In this document: in pieces, positions 1 to 11,339 of the stretch
Position numbering within the stretch: position 1 is the stretch's first letter
How the letters are laid out: each line of letters opens with the position of its first letter
Source of the DNA: Cheiracanthium punctorium
Lineage: Eukaryota > Arthropoda > Arachnida > Araneae > Cheiracanthiidae
Direction: 5' to 3'
Length of the DNA: 64,000 bases
Assembly (NCBI GenBank): GCA_038373885.1
Contig: JAWZYV010010236.1
Span: 186,001 to 250,000, forward strand
Notes under the pieces: model-generated
What the model saw: only the letters and a program-made list of their open reading frames with translations
What the model was told of the DNA's origin: nothing
The model's database searches: none
Made by a program: the position numbers and the translations under genes

Positions 1-59
1 GTGGGACTTTTTTTTCCGCAGCTGTACATATTATAATATATTATATATATACATATATA

Positions 60-1464
60 CACTGCTGGCCACCCAAATTGCAACACCAAGAAAAACAAGA
101 GATATCACAACAAAATTTATTGTGTAGATAACATGTTGACCAAGTAACAAATGATTAAATTTACAGCATTCTATGAAGCGTGGTTCCTGCCAAAATCAGT
201 ACCCAGAGTAGCCGCCGTTGTTGGAGATCACAGCTGCCACACGCCTCGGCATTGATTCAAAGAGCTTTGAATGTGTTCTTGGGGTACAGCAGACCAAGCA
301 GCTTCCACACGTTGCCAAAGTTGATCTGGTGTGACAGCTGGGGATGAACTCTGGGTCAGTCGTTGAGCAACCATGGACCACATGTTTTCTATCGGCGAAA
401 GATCCGGAGAGCGCGCCGGCCAGGGAAGCAATTCAATCTGGTGATTGACGAAGAACCCTTGGACAATGCGTGCCACGTGTGGCCGTGCATTATCCTGCTG
501 AAATATGGCTGTTGGCAAGCCCTGAAGGTAAGAAAGGACAACTGGCTCCAACACCTCGGAGATGTAGCGCTGGCTGGTTAAAGTACCGGCAATGCGTACT
601 AGAGGAGTGCGAGAGAGATATCCGATACCGCCCCATACCATAATACCCGGTGCAGGACCAGTGTGACGGTGCATAATGCAGCTGTTCAGCATCCTCTCTC
701 CACGGTGTCTCCAGACTCGAATCCGACCGTCGTGGTGTTGCATACAGAAGCGTGACTCGTCAGTAAAGAGAATTTCATTCCATTCTGTCGTCCACATCCT
801 TCTTTCATCGCACCATTGGCGGCGGAGACGTCTGTGGTTCCGCGTCAGAGGTAGACAAAGCAACGGACGTCTTGCGGACAGACCATTCTGCTGTAAACGA
901 CGTCGAATGGTACGCGCAGACACTGGATGATGCGTTACAGACTGAATCTGCTGTGATATGGTTCGTGATGTGACTGAGCGGTCCGTCACTGCCATGCGTA
1001 CAATCTGCCTGTCATCACGTGACGTGGTGCACTGAGGTCGATGCGGTCGATCACGTCTGTCCGTCGTACCCTCCTGCACCCAACGATCACATATCCGCAT
1101 CACAGTTGTTTGGTTTCGTCCAATACGACGACCGATTTCCCTGAAAGATAACCCACAATCTCGGTATGCCACTATCCTTCCTCTGTCAAACTCGGATACT
1201 TGATCAAAAGATGATCGTTGTTTCCTACGAGGCATAATTTATCGTTTTTTTGAAAAAAAAGCAAGAAAAACACAATTGCTGTACTTGAAACCGTCGAAAT
1301 CTCCAAGCCTTAAATAGCGCTTTGAGGTGGCGCCACAGGCGCGCTTGATGTGCGTCTGCGCTGAAATTCTAATCATTTGCATATCTCACCTCAGCTAATG
1401 CATGTTGTAAATTTCATATTATTTGCATGCTTCCTTCAGGGTGTTGCATTTACGATGGCCAGCA

Positions 1465-1467
<3 letters not shown>
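60..1467 (-). mobile_element. Tc1-like DNA transposon, nearly complete
   Basis: Both ends are visible. The left end begins CACTGCTGGCCACCCAAATT and the right end, read in reverse complement, begins CACTGCTGGCCATCGTAAAT; both continue into a shared GCAACACC. Each end abuts a TA dinucleotide (58-59 and 1468-1469), the target duplication of the Tc1/mariner superfamily. The length of 1408 bp fits a Tc1-like element with one transposase gene, which is present on the minus strand. The right flank is a long TA microsatellite, so the element apparently jumped into a TA-rich target. TIR divergence and one frameshift in the gene suggest a fairly young but probably inactive copy. Confidence 0.93.
228..1235 (-). 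CDS. Tc1-like DD34E transposase with one late frameshift
   Basis: This encodes the transposase of the surrounding Tc1-like element, which cuts and pastes the element by binding its TIRs in the nucleus. The ATG at 1235 opens a 335-residue frame. Residues about 5-120 form the paired helix-turn-helix DNA-binding region, with an arginine-rich stretch between. The catalytic triad is visible as D159 (FTDESRF), D248 (FQQDNARPH) and E283 (SPDLSPIENMW); 34 residues separate D248 and E283, so this is DD34E. The last 11 residues look wrong. A one-base shift near 260 restores a family-like end, ...ESMPRRVAAVISNNGGYSGY, stopping at 196. The catalytic core is intact and only the tail is damaged. Identification of the family is firm; activity is doubtful. 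Confidence 0.93.
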   Translation of the reverse strand: MPRRKQRSSFDQVSEFDRGRIVAYRDCGLSFREIGRRIGRNQTTVMRICDRWVQEGTTDRRDRPHRPQCTTSRDDRQIVRMAVTDRSVTSRTISQQIQSVTHHPVSARTIRRRLQQNGLSARRPLLCLPLTRNHRRLRRQWCDERRMWTTEWNEILFTDESRFCMQHHDGRIRVWRHRGERMLNSCIMHRHTGPAPGIMVWGGIGYLSRTPLVRIAGTLTSQRYISEVLEPVVLSYLQGLPTAIFQQDNARPHVARIVQGFFVNHQIELLPWPARSPDLSPIENMWSMVAQRLTQSSSPAVTPDQLWQRVEAAWSAVPQEHIQSSLNQCRGVWQL

Positions 1468-1556
<89 letters not shown>

Positions 1557-1640
1557 CTAACAAGATATATATATATATATTATATAGTATATATGTATAT
1601 ATTATACTATATATATACGTATAATATATATATATAAATA
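1468..1640. repeat. TA microsatellite and AT-palindromic tract
   Basis: A nearly pure (TA)n run extends from 1468 to about 1555. It is followed by imperfect alternating AT sequence to about 1640 that can fold on itself. It is the target tract of the Tc1-like element to its left; the left flank (30-59) is similar TA-rich sequence. Confidence 0.95.
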
Positions 1641-3900
1641 AAATATCTGCACGAAAAATCTCTTATTTATTTGAAGGCTCGTTGTAAAATTTTTAAATTT
1701 CCGCATATGAATAATACATGCCTAAGTCTTCCCAATACCTAGCACATAGTTGAATTAAAGTACAATAAAAATTTATGGACAGCATTCTTTGATAACCCCT
1801 ATTTAGATTACTCTTTTTTGAGTAAAAAATATTAACAATACATATTTTAAATTTTTTAAATATTTAAATATATTCTCGCATGCATCTTCTTGTAAAGTGA
1901 TTCTGAAATAAAATGGAGCGTTAAAATCACTCTAAATTTAAAGCAAGTGTGTGTGCTCATAAATATTTAAATATACTTAAGGCGAATACATATAAGGTGT
2001 ATATTGCAAACAAAAATATATAAATTCTATATTTATATGGATAAGTGGCATGTTATGGTTTTGGGGAGATTTATGGTTAGTATGTATTAGGAAAATGTTG
2101 AAGAAGTATTATTGGAAGTATTGAATTTATTTATTTATTTAAAGATAAAAATTCAACATGCTTAGAAAATATACGAATATATCTATGAAATTTTTAAAAA
2201 TGAAATATAAATGAATAAGAAAAAAATGAAATATAAATGAATAGTGCGCCATGTTTAAGACAGTGAAGTGAATTTCTAGTCCATTTCATTCTGCATACTT
2301 AGGATTGTTTAATCGCGATATTTACTAGATACTATATACTATATACGATATACTACTCGATACGATATACCTGTATATCTACTGCGTCTTTCTCTTGAGC
2401 CAATAAGCATATCATAAATATTTTTTTAATAACATGACATAACATAATAACATGCATAATTCTCATTCATTATCATTTCAAAGGTGGAAATAGGAGGGAG
2501 TTAACTGAAACCGAAATAATTGTCATGTTGACTAGGTCACGCTTAAATATTTACTTTAGAGAGAAAAAAAATTATTATTACGCTGCATTTAAATTTAGTA
2601 AGGCATCCTTCAAAAAAAGTGGAAGCTGTTTTAGTACAACTAGCCGCCAATGCGTCCAGCTGTGTCGCCCCATGCGTTACTGTTCTTTGTACTCAGTGCA
2701 GCGTTGACTCAATTTCTAGACTCATTTCAAGGAAAATCATGTTCCTTTGTTTTAACAGTATTTGTCATTGAATTTATCTAGTTTAGGGTTGCCACACATT
2801 TTGCGTGTCATCCTAAACACCGATGTTGAAACAGCAAACGTCTAAAATGTGTTTTAGAGCAATGCATGATGACATTTTTCAGATGAGCTATGAATGCGCC
2901 AAGTATTGTCCATTCTATATTTTAAAACTTTGAAAAAGTCCGAACGATCTTGCATTTTTGTGTATCCATTATTGTTATTTTGTAATCTAGCTACTGCATC
3001 ACATATGCATTTGACATCATTGAAGTTTTCATTTGGATTTTTGCACATGCGTTATTGTTATTACACTAATGTGTTTACATTTGGCTTCACAGCGTGGCAA
3101 TATCGTCGATGTTGGTACCGCATACGTTAGCGTATTATATAAGTAGATAGAAATTTCGCATTTCAGCTTCTATGTCCCACTTCATAAATAGGCGACTTAG
3201 AAGTATCCAATGATTTGACAGAACGGATTTTCATGATTACATACTGGTGTCTAAAATTAAGCTCACACGAATGTTTTTTCACAATAATCCACAACTGCCT
3301 GCAGTAAAATGGATGAAACTGGTAATTTTAGTAGTATGAGTGGCAAACGGCACAGTGAGCGTCAATTTTACAGCATACCGTTGAATTTGGCTGCTTAGGC
3401 ATTTGAGATTTTTACCTTCATTATTGTGAATACAGTACAGAGCCGGACCAGAACCATAGGCTCGCGCTTTGCAATTAACGACTGTGTTCAGGATCGGGCG
3501 TGATCGGCCTCCTGAGAAATTTCTCCTTTATTGGAATTAGTATAACATTTTTTTTAATGTCACTATTATATGAGATTTATGACTCGCATTTTTCTGCATC
3601 TAAAATATCAATGTACATACAAGTGTACTATTCAACGGAGTTTTTGGTAAAAATTGAAAACAAAAAAATTATTGCCATTTGATAAACTTGAATATAAAGA
3701 ATTAGAAAGTGCATTAAGAGTTTGCTACTATATTTGTCTTTCATTTGCACAAACTGCAGAATTTATGATATTCCATCAATGAAGTCATTGACTTTTATTT
3801 ATCCATTAGCTGAAATTTCGGCCTCGGGCTCCGATTTAAATAATATCGCTCGGGATCGGGCGGATTCGAATTTAAAGTACTCGGGCTTTAAAGAATGAGC
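1641..3900. other. AT-rich non-coding stretch
   Basis: No gene is supported here. A 19-bp sequence is repeated in tandem at 2199-2217 and 2225-2243, and 2320-2370 is an irregular run of TATAC/GATAC steps. A more GC-rich patch at 3436-3500 and 3815-3916 contains several CGGGC motifs and ends in CCCGAACTCATCTCTAG, which resembles a hAT-type MITE terminus. I could not pair it convincingly with a left end. Confidence 0.5.
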
Positions 3901-4011
3901 CCGAACTCATCTCTAGTCTGCAGAAAATGAGGAGCTCTGTATCATTCCACCAACGCAAGAGAAATCGAATAATTTGGTGCCCGAGGAATCGTTATCTAAG
4001 GCGACATCCTG

Positions 4012-4380
4012 TTGGACAGGCGTGCACCACTGCACGACTTTTATTTGGGTTGTGTCACCACACAGCCCTATGGAAATGAGGTGTTTGTAGGCTACTTGAA
4101 TAACTTCCGGAGTGCTGCTATCTCGAACTTTCTTTTCATGGGCGATAATGTGAGGCTACGAAGAGCTCCCATTGTTGTTCATCTTCTTGAAGAAGAGAAT
4201 ATTCGCTTCATGAAATATTCTGCTTAGTCTTCGGATCTCAATCCGATAGAGTATATTTGGGATGGTCTAGTAAGAGCCGCTGCTCGATGTTCACGATCCT
4301 TTCAGGACGTTAAAAGCTTCGTTTTTTGGAAGAATGTAATTGATTCCCGTAAACATTACTCGCCGCCCTCTTTAATATTT
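4012..4380 (+). pseudogene. Tc1-like transposase C-terminal fragment
   Basis: One reading frame continues through an internal TAG at 4225-4227 and reads as the C-terminal catalytic part of a Tc1-like transposase. FLFMGDNVRLRRAP carries the second catalytic aspartate (codon 4144-4146), and SSDLNPIEYIWDGL carries the glutamate (codon 4249-4251). These are 34 codons apart, as in DD34E enzymes. The N-terminal DNA-binding half and the first aspartate are not recognisable upstream. The family's usual DNARPHRA motif has changed to DNVRLRRA. This is a decayed, non-functional remnant, unrelated in detail to the intact copy at 228-1235. TIRs for it were not found. Confidence 0.8.
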
Positions 4381-4874
4381 TGATGCGTCGTTGTGAGGCT
4401 TGCATCGCAGTGCACGCGGTGGCCACACTCCATATAAGACGCACCTTTTCTGAGATATGAGGTATCATTATTTGATCCTTTTTGATCTAACATGTCCTAT
4501 ATTGACTAACAATTATTCTTCTTTTCATTGTTATGTTGCTGTATGCAATCAAAGAAAATGTATCAAAAAAGAGATGACCTGTATTTAATATTTTGTACTT
4601 TATTTTTAAATGAGAGTTATAGTTAATTACTCTTGAAGTACTAATCACAGAAAAAGTAAATTATTTGCAATATTTCCTAAGGTCACGTGACGAAATTTTC
4701 CTGTAACAGATTTTTCATCTTCAATCAAGCCGCTTCGTTTTATAGAGATTCTGTTACAAACAGAAACGTTAAGTAAACTGCATCAATACCTGATTAATTT
4801 CGTAATTAAGAGATTCCACTATAATTAATATTTAAAAAAAATAAAATAAAGGAGTCTTCATTATATTTAATATA

Positions 4875-5323
4875 CAGGATGATTATAATTAACGTTTCAC
4901 TTTAAAACAAGCAGAAAAGGAAAACTACGGGATTTATTATCCGCGGAAAAAAGCTCAAAAATTCAACACCAGGGGCAAGGACGTATTTAAGGGGGGGAGG
5001 AGTTCAGGGATCCGACATCCCCCATGAAGAATATTTTGGAGGGGGATCAAAAATTTTGGAGGTAAAAAAGGCAGTATTTTTCTCAAGGACACTATATCAT
5101 TATCGTTTTATTAACAAAAATCAAAATTTCGTGCGGGAGGAGGTTCCGACCCCTACAATCTACACCCTTAAATACGTCCTTGCCCCTGGGGTCCATTTTT
5201 TTTTTTTTTTACGATAGTAAATTTCCTGACCACTTTTACACAATTACCAAGTTTGATAACATTTGGTCCAGTAGTTTTTCTTTTCTTATCATTTTAAAGT
5301 GAACTTTAATTATAATCACCCTG
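4875..5323. mobile_element. TA-flanked MITE (Tc1/mariner type), interrupted
   Basis: The left end reads CAGGATGATTATAATTAACG after TA (4873-4874). The right end, in reverse complement, reads CAGGGTGATTATAATTAAAG with TA at 5324-5325. The inverted similarity continues through a CACTTTAAAA stretch. It has no coding capacity. A second element occupies its middle (4970-5188), so the original MITE was about 230 bp. Confidence 0.85.
4970..5188. mobile_element. hAT-type MITE nested in a MITE
   Basis: The ends are a perfect inverted repeat of 24 bp beginning CAGGGGCAAGGACGTATTTA. Runs of G just inside the left end and the CAGGGG terminus resemble non-autonomous hAT elements. No clean 8-bp target duplication is visible, so the superfamily assignment is inferred from the termini. 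It has no coding capacity. Confidence 0.8.
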
Positions 5324-5329
5324 TACATA

Positions 5330-6430
5330 AACGCAACATAAATCATATAAATACCTAATGTTCGTGCAAAGAAATTTCTTTTATAACGAGTCTTCCACCA
5401 GCAACCGTATAATTTTGTTTTAAAGGGACTCTACTTATTTAAAATGCGTAAACTTAAAACTGTATATAAAAAAAACGTAATGAATTTCGTCATAAGGACA
5501 TTCCACTTCATTTAATATATCAAAACATTAACTACGTAATTTTTTAAATCCACACATAACGGAATTTCCTCTACAATGAATTTTACATTTTGAACCAATA
5601 CAAGCGATTTCCACTGCATCTAATACACATAAGCGTAATATAAACTGCTTAAATATCTATCCAATAGTGTGATTAAATTTCATTTATAAGGATTCTTTCC
5701 TCTTGAACCAAGTGATCTCGCTATAAGGAGACCACACAATATTTATTACTTCCTCTCTAAAGTTTTCAAGAATATATTGCAAGCATACTAATACATCTTT
5801 ATTTATTTTTCTGGTAATAATAGATTCAATTATATTTAATCTTATTCCTTTTGTTTCAATTTTTCATAATAAGGGGTTTTCTGATAATCAACTATTACGA
5901 TCTAAGAACGATTCCGCTTGCCAAAATTACTCACAATCTCATCCGAATTGCTTTTACTGTTGCTGCAATTAAGGAGTATTGCCGTATCCAATTTGCTAAG
6001 GAACGGCTTTACCAGAAGAAACAATTTTAAGATAACATTTCGAGAAAGTCGATTAAAGGATGAATTTTCTACGTGGTAATATTTTCGAGACCATAACTTT
6101 TTATTTCCATAATTTTCTATCAGGTTAGAAATTATTCCAGGCATACCCAGTTGAATTATTAAAATGGCTCGCGCACCTAATATTTAAAAAAAGAAATGCC
6201 ATTTATTTTTAAATGTGTCGAAAATAATTAACTAAAATCAGTTCAATAAAAATTATACCTAGTAGATGACTTGCATCTATGACAATTAATTGGTATCACC
6301 AATCCTATTCTCTGCTAATACTATCCTGAAGATAGCTTACATCTATAACAAGTAACTGACATCAGAAATTATAAGTAAACATAGAATAAGAAATTTTTCA
6401 ACGCCAACTGTTCTGTGCATTAATGTACTA
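5330..6430. other. AT-rich non-coding stretch
   Basis: I see no gene, RNA or bounded element. Short phrases such as GGACTCTAC, GGAGACCAC and GGACATTCC recur in AT-rich sequence, giving a weakly repetitive texture but no clear unit length. Confidence 0.4.
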
Positions 6431-6432
6431 GG

Positions 6433-6977
6433 GGGCATTCAAAAAGTAAGTTACACTTATTCCTCCGCAGATGGCAACATTGCGAAAAAAGACCGAAGCT
6501 TAATCAGACGATAGTTCAGTTCCACGGCTTCCAACGCTAGCAATTTCATTCGGATAGTGACAATCCTTGGTACGTACAACGAGAAGAAAATGCCGCGTAA
6601 ACTGGAAGCTTACTCCAGCGTTGAAGTACGCAGCACGCTACGTTTTTGTGGGCAAAACGCTTCAAGCAAAGACATTGTCCTCTTGCATGACAACATTAGA
6701 CCTCACAAGGCACTCACAACACAGGATTTGGCTCGAAGCTTTGGATGGGAGGTCTGGCAGCATCCACCGTACAGTCCCGAACTGGCACCCTTTGGAGTAA
6801 GCTTCCAGTTTACGCGGCATTTCCTTCTCGTAGTGCGCACCAACGATTGTCACTATTCGAATGAAATGGCTACCGTTGGAAGCCGTGGAACTGAACTATC
6901 GTCTGATTAAGCTTCGGTCTTGTTTCGCAATGTTGCCATCCATGGAGGAACAAGTGCAACTTACTTTTTGAATGCCC
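6433..6977. mobile_element. Mariner fold-back deletion derivative
   Basis: The termini are inverted copies starting GGGCATTCAAAAAGTAAGTT. The inverted similarity runs far beyond a normal TIR: about 6433-6617 pairs with about 6795-6977, including the CCGCGTAAACTGGAAGCTTA segment in both arms. Only about 175 bp of unique sequence remains between the arms, and it encodes part of a mariner transposase. TA dinucleotides lie close outside both ends (6429-6430 and 6982-6983), though offset by a few bases from the conserved terminus. The structure looks like a non-autonomous derivative in which one end replaced the rest of the element. Confidence 0.85.
6655..6795 (+). pseudogene. Mariner transposase core fragment
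   Basis: The spacer between the fold-back arms reads, in one frame, LLHDNIRPHKAL followed by HPPYSPELAP. This is the segment around the second catalytic aspartate of mariner transposases, whose usual form is QDNARPH...HPPYSPDLAP. The sequence stops just after ELAP, before the third acidic residue, where the right arm begins. There is no N-terminal domain and no complete catalytic triad, so it cannot encode an enzyme. Confidence 0.8.
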
Positions 6978-6984
6978 GTCGTAT

Positions 6985-7421
6985 ATAAGAAAAGAACAAT
7001 ACGTACAAAAATTCTAAATTATTTTATTTCATTTCATTGGTGAAATTTTCGAAAACAAGCAGTGTTTGGGGAGCCGTTCTGTGAAACCCTATCGTGAAAG
7101 CTATTTGTAACTTCTGTGTTGTTCTATGCTCTGGAGCACTTAAAGGTTCTTGTCAAGTATTCCATTAAGTTTCGAGCCTATGGAACGATTTTATTGCATG
7201 TAAACAGCAGTTTCTGGCGAACTGTTCCACTGTTATCTATTGAATTACTGCTTATAAACTTTTGTGAAAGATGCCTTCAAAAAATTTTTACGAATTTTAA
7301 GAAATTAAAAAAAAAAAATCGTGTTTCAACCTGTCATCAAGACAACAATTTTCTAGACATTCTGAACATTGAACGTTCAAACCTTCACATGCGTACGACT
7401 CGTCAGTTCAACAGAATTTCT

Positions 7422-7462
<41 letters not shown>

Positions 7463-7948
7463 ATGTATAAAAAGGTAATTTGTGTTTTACTATAGTTTGG
7501 GTATTGTTCAAGCGGGTACTTTTACTGTAAGTTTTGCTTCCCTGTCATACTTGCCACGCGCGCTCTGGAGCTGTGTTTTATTTATTTTGTTATTTTTCAA
7601 ACATCAGGCCGTCGTTTCTGAGTTCTTTAGAGTGTACACGTGTCCCCACGCCTTTGTAGCCGGTCATGTAGGATGCGGGTCATGTTGGTAAATGTGTGTG
7701 GTTCGATCAGAGATAAGAGAGAGGCGGAGTTATGTCTTCGCAAACCACGTGGTGTGGTAAGCGTAAATACTCCCGCACATCGAAAATCAATGGACTTCTG
7801 CCACTGGAACTGCTTAATGAGTCCACGCTGATTTTTGTACCCGTCTCCCCCTCTCCTCTTCTCACTCTATACTGTAACTTAAAGATAATGTTTAATAAAC
7901 CGTTTTACCTGCCTTAACTCTGGAACTTTACTGAAATATCTGACGTCT

Positions 7949-7984
<36 letters not shown>

Positions 7985-9070
7985 AACATTATATATATAT
8001 ATATATAATGTTTGTATAAAAGAATTATTCAACGTGAGTTAAAGTCAAAATTTTTATCACTTGAATTGGATATTGTAGCTATAAACAACGTAACTTACAG
8101 TTCCAAAAGTTTTAACGCGAGTAAAGCGATAACATCAGAAATCTTACAGAAGAAAAAGTAGGTTTTTTTTTTTTTTAAGATAGTTTTTTTTTTTTTTTTT
8201 TTTTTCTAAAAACGTAATTTCTAATTTTAAAATGCATTCCTTAAAATATTGATATCTAATACTTCTATTCGATCACCGCTGCCTTTTCTGACGTAAGCTG
8301 ACTGTAATTTTGGAAAAATATGTTGATTTTTCCCTCTAGAAAAATAAGCTTCCAGAAAACATTTTTACTCCTTGCGTGTATAAAGGAATATTTTTTTTAA
8401 CTTTGCTATAACGTCATGCTTGGCTTAGTGTAGCTTCAACATTTTTTATTTCCATTAACTTGCTTCAATATAAAAGGCACTTGAGGATTTCAAAACTTTC
8501 AAAATCAGAAAGTGAAGAGTTTTGCATTTGATTTGCATAAAGTGCATTTTCGGCTCCTGTCGGCAGCTTGACATGTATTTACATTTTTGAATTTTTTAAG
8601 CTAAAATATGCATTTTTCAGACTGGGTTCTGCACTTCGGCAATTACAAGCAAAACCAATGAATCATTCGGTTGCTTTATGGTGGCTGGAATATAAGGAAC
8701 AATTGATTTGATTTTACTTTCATCTCAAATTATGTTAGATGTATTTTTTTTTCCTTTAACATGTGTCTGCATTAAATTAATTTTTGCATAAGAACTACTT
8801 AATGTTTCGATTGAAAGGATTAGTATAAGGAAGATTTGAAAAATTTATTATGAATTTGATGGAAACGAGCATTGAAACGTGCGAGTAACAATACTGTAGA
8901 GAACCTAAAAAATTTATTTTTTTTAATAAAGTTTATCGTTGAAGACGGTTTAAGATTTTGCACATTATTTGAACTTTGAAAGTTTCCTAACTATCAAAAT
9001 AAAAGTAAAATATACTTAACACGCTACATATATATCACTTCAGTCATCACTAATTTTGCGGAAAAGATAG
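6985..9070. other. AT-rich stretch with low-complexity tracts
   Basis: No gene is supported. It contains a TA run (about 7427-7455), a perfect 40-bp palindrome (7979-8018) and two poly-T tracts near 8163-8205. The portion 7560-7915 is less AT-rich and ends with AATAAA near 7893, which could be a degraded LTR or gene end. No TG...CA boundary pair or coding frame backs this up. Confidence 0.4.
7979..8018. repeat. Perfect 40-bp palindrome at a TA microsatellite
   Basis: The left half TATACAAACATTATATATAT is followed without spacer by its exact reverse complement. It lies directly after a (TA)n run (7952-7980). Such sequences extrude as cruciforms and often arise at replication-slippage sites. 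Confidence 0.95.
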
Positions 9071-9074
9071 CTTT

Positions 9075-9907
9075 TGTTTGAGTGTATGGGACGCGTTTCA
9101 ATAATTGGGATTTATTTTGTGCGGGGGTCGTATGCAAATTTATACAGTGCAAGTTTTTGAAAATTAACGAGAGGAAATTTTTCTTAACATAGTCTTTTTT
9201 CCTACCTAATTTTAACGATTTTTTTTTTTCAATTTACATTGTCTACTTGTCTATAACACCGGTCAACAAAAAAAATTTGGGGGGGGGGTTCTGTTCTCAT
9301 GCTTAAATTCTGATTCTAGACATTGAAAAACACTTAATTTTTCATTTTTAGTTCTTAAAGTTTGCTTTTGTCTCTTTTACGTCGATAAGTATATTTTAAT
9401 TTATTTCATAAACGAAAGATGGCAGCACTTTGATTAACCCGAAAGTAAACTGTATTATTATTTGTAACTGTGCTTGTAGTATTATTTTTAATATTGTTTG
9501 TAATATCATTATTTGTTTGTATTATTATTTGCTCATACGAACATAAAAGAAATACGAAAAATATTCACTTTTAGACATTAATTTCTAATTATTTTACATT
9601 TATATGTTATTGTTTATCACAAATCTTGAATAAAAAAGACTTTTATGTCCAGCAAAAAGTTTTCTGATCATAATTTAGAGTGGAATTATAAAAAATATAT
9701 CAAAATCAGTGATTTTTGCAAAAAAAAATTGAAATTTTGCTTTATTTTCTACAAAAACAAACTTTCATTTTTAAAAAAATATTTTTCTTAGTTTTGGCGT
9801 AGGAGAAACTAAAATTTAACATGGAGAAGTCAGACCCAAAAATCGTGTTGACCGGTGTAATAGATACAGAATTAAAGCCTGTTACCACCTTTTTGGGACG
9901 CCCTATG
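9075..9907. mobile_element. TIR-element fragment, same family as 13.05 kb, interrupted
   Basis: The right end in reverse complement contains GCGTCCCAAAAAGGTGG and then GCTTTAATTCTGTATC. It closely matches both ends of the element at 13050-13785 and is followed by TA (9908-9909). Upstream, the phrases GCGGGGGTCGTATGCAAATTT and TTTTTGAAAATTAACGAGAG match 13613-13665. The left end is missing or unrecognisable. A separate element sits inside at 9254-9860. Confidence 0.75.
9254..9860. mobile_element. TA-flanked MITE with ACACCGGTCAAC termini
   Basis: The left end reads TAACACCGGTCAAC and the right end in reverse complement reads TTACACCGGTCAAC. TA flanks both (9252-9253 and 9861-9862). Removing it rejoins the surrounding family sequence (CTTGTC-TA-GATACAGAATT), which compares with the uninterrupted relative near 13730-13755. 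The interior is AT-rich with TATTATTTG-type repeats and no coding potential. The superfamily is uncertain. Confidence 0.82.
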
Positions 9908-9909
9908 TA

Positions 9910-10860
9910 ATTCGATACTAAAACAAAGACACGAACGCAAGCATTAAAATAGCGTTTTATTACAGAAAAGAAATTAAATAAATGCACGATATAGGCCCAA
10001 AAATAAAACTACTCTTTTGATCATTGAATTATTTATGATGGCAGAAACTCGGGACTTCTACAAGTAAGATTTTGCGAGAAATGTTATGCATTGCTGTCCT
10101 CTGTGTGTGCTTCAGATATCCCAAAAGGAAACACACACCCAAAAAATAAAAAATAAATGGAACTACAACTTTGTGGCCTCACCAAGGAAGGGAAGGACTT
10201 GGGGAGGGAAACATTAAAATACCATTAATACAAAAATAAAATCCCAAAGCTTTCTTTTAAGAGGGAAGAAAAAATAAAGAGAATGAATGAATTTACATTA
10301 ATGTCACTTGTTTTACGGATCAGAGAAATCCAAAAAGCTTTTATTCACGTTTTCTTTAAAGGTTTGATGTGAAACGGGGAGATTTTTTAAAACTTGGATA
10401 GCATTTAATTAGAAAAAAATATAGAGAGTTTTGTGTGGTAATTTTTTGCTTTTATTTAAATGCGACTTTTAATTTTTGACAGTTATTTAAATAAAAACTT
10501 ACTTAAATACTTTTCGGAGTGGAAAAAAATATTTTTTACTCCACAAAAGAAAAAAGTCATTTAAAAGATTATTTTTCAATTACAGTGCGTGAAGCTTAAA
10601 AAGAACCTTCTTAATTAATTTTGCTTCAGAGGCACTTACATTTCCAGCAAGTCATTTTCTTTTTTATGAATATCAGCTCTATCTTATGGTGTTACGTAGC
10701 TACTGCGACAAAATAAAGTGAAACAAGGCTGCACATAATCAGAAATTACGATAAAATTAAAAATATTTCACAAATGAATCTAACTTCTGTAAGTATCAGC
10801 TATCGAAATCAGTTATTGACTTCTGTTTGTCTGCCTGTTCGTCCGTGCTATAGTTGGCGT
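9910..10860. repeat. AT-rich stretch with a segment duplicated at 14.1 kb
   Basis: About 10290-10640 resembles about 14070-14400: both have TTTACATTA(A/C)(T/C)GTCACTTG, then GCTTTTATTC(A/C)CGTTTT, then an AAATGCGA(C/A)T...TTTTTAACAG-like segment. The duplicate is old and diverged and has no identifiable ends or frame. The rest of the interval shows nothing. Confidence 0.5.
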
Positions 10861-10914
10861 AAATACGTATTGATCGCTACGGAACTTAAGAGTGTTACTT
10901 CTATGTGCCGTACC

Positions 10915-11060
10915 ATGTAACCCTATCGAAAATGGTGTATGTAGAGTTCGTAGTCGTTTTACAGGAGCACCCAAAAGAATTTCAATACATTATGCTTCTG
11001 TTAGGTGCTATTGTTCAAAACGTATTATATATGTTCACCTATTTCATGCAAGACAAAATT
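10915..11060 (+). repeat. Dispersed GTGTATGTAG...GGAGYACYCAAAAG repeat
   Basis: The phrase GAAAATGGTGTATGTAG, then AGTYSTTYTACAGGAG, then a CCCAAAAGAATTTCAATACA segment, recurs in this window near 35360, 35535, 42900 and, inverted, near 38350 and 38510. Upstream at 10825-10860 is a GTCTGCCTGTTCGTCCG stretch matched by GTCTGTCTGTCCG near 35255 and 39270. This looks like the non-coding tail of a retroelement family. An open frame across it is incidental. Confidence 0.7.
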
Positions 11061-11339
11061 CATGCATATTGTTGCGTATTAGAAAAGAAAATCTCCGATT
11101 GTCCCTCAGTGGCCTATGCACTAAACTTCGTTCCCATACAAACACGGAAAGTGAAGCAACATCCGTCTTGCCCAGTTTGCTTGGGAGGTTGTACTTCTCT
11201 TTCGGATAGACTGCTGTGGGACCCTGTACGCTCATGGGAGCTTGTGCACGTATAATCCGTCGTGGATCCAATGTCCTCCACGTTCAATGGCGCAGTATGT
11301 CCTTTTTGGACCTTGTGCCATTAAACACCAACCAACCAA

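Noticed and set aside
1427..1624. Poly-YI open frame
   Set aside because: Translation of the TA microsatellite.
3436..3916. Complete hAT MITE
   Set aside because: CGGGC-rich ends look MITE-like, but the left and right termini do not pair well and no duplication is seen.
7560..7945. Solo LTR
   Set aside because: AATAAA and a less AT-rich composition were suggestive, but there is no TG...CA pair, no target duplication and no second copy in the window.
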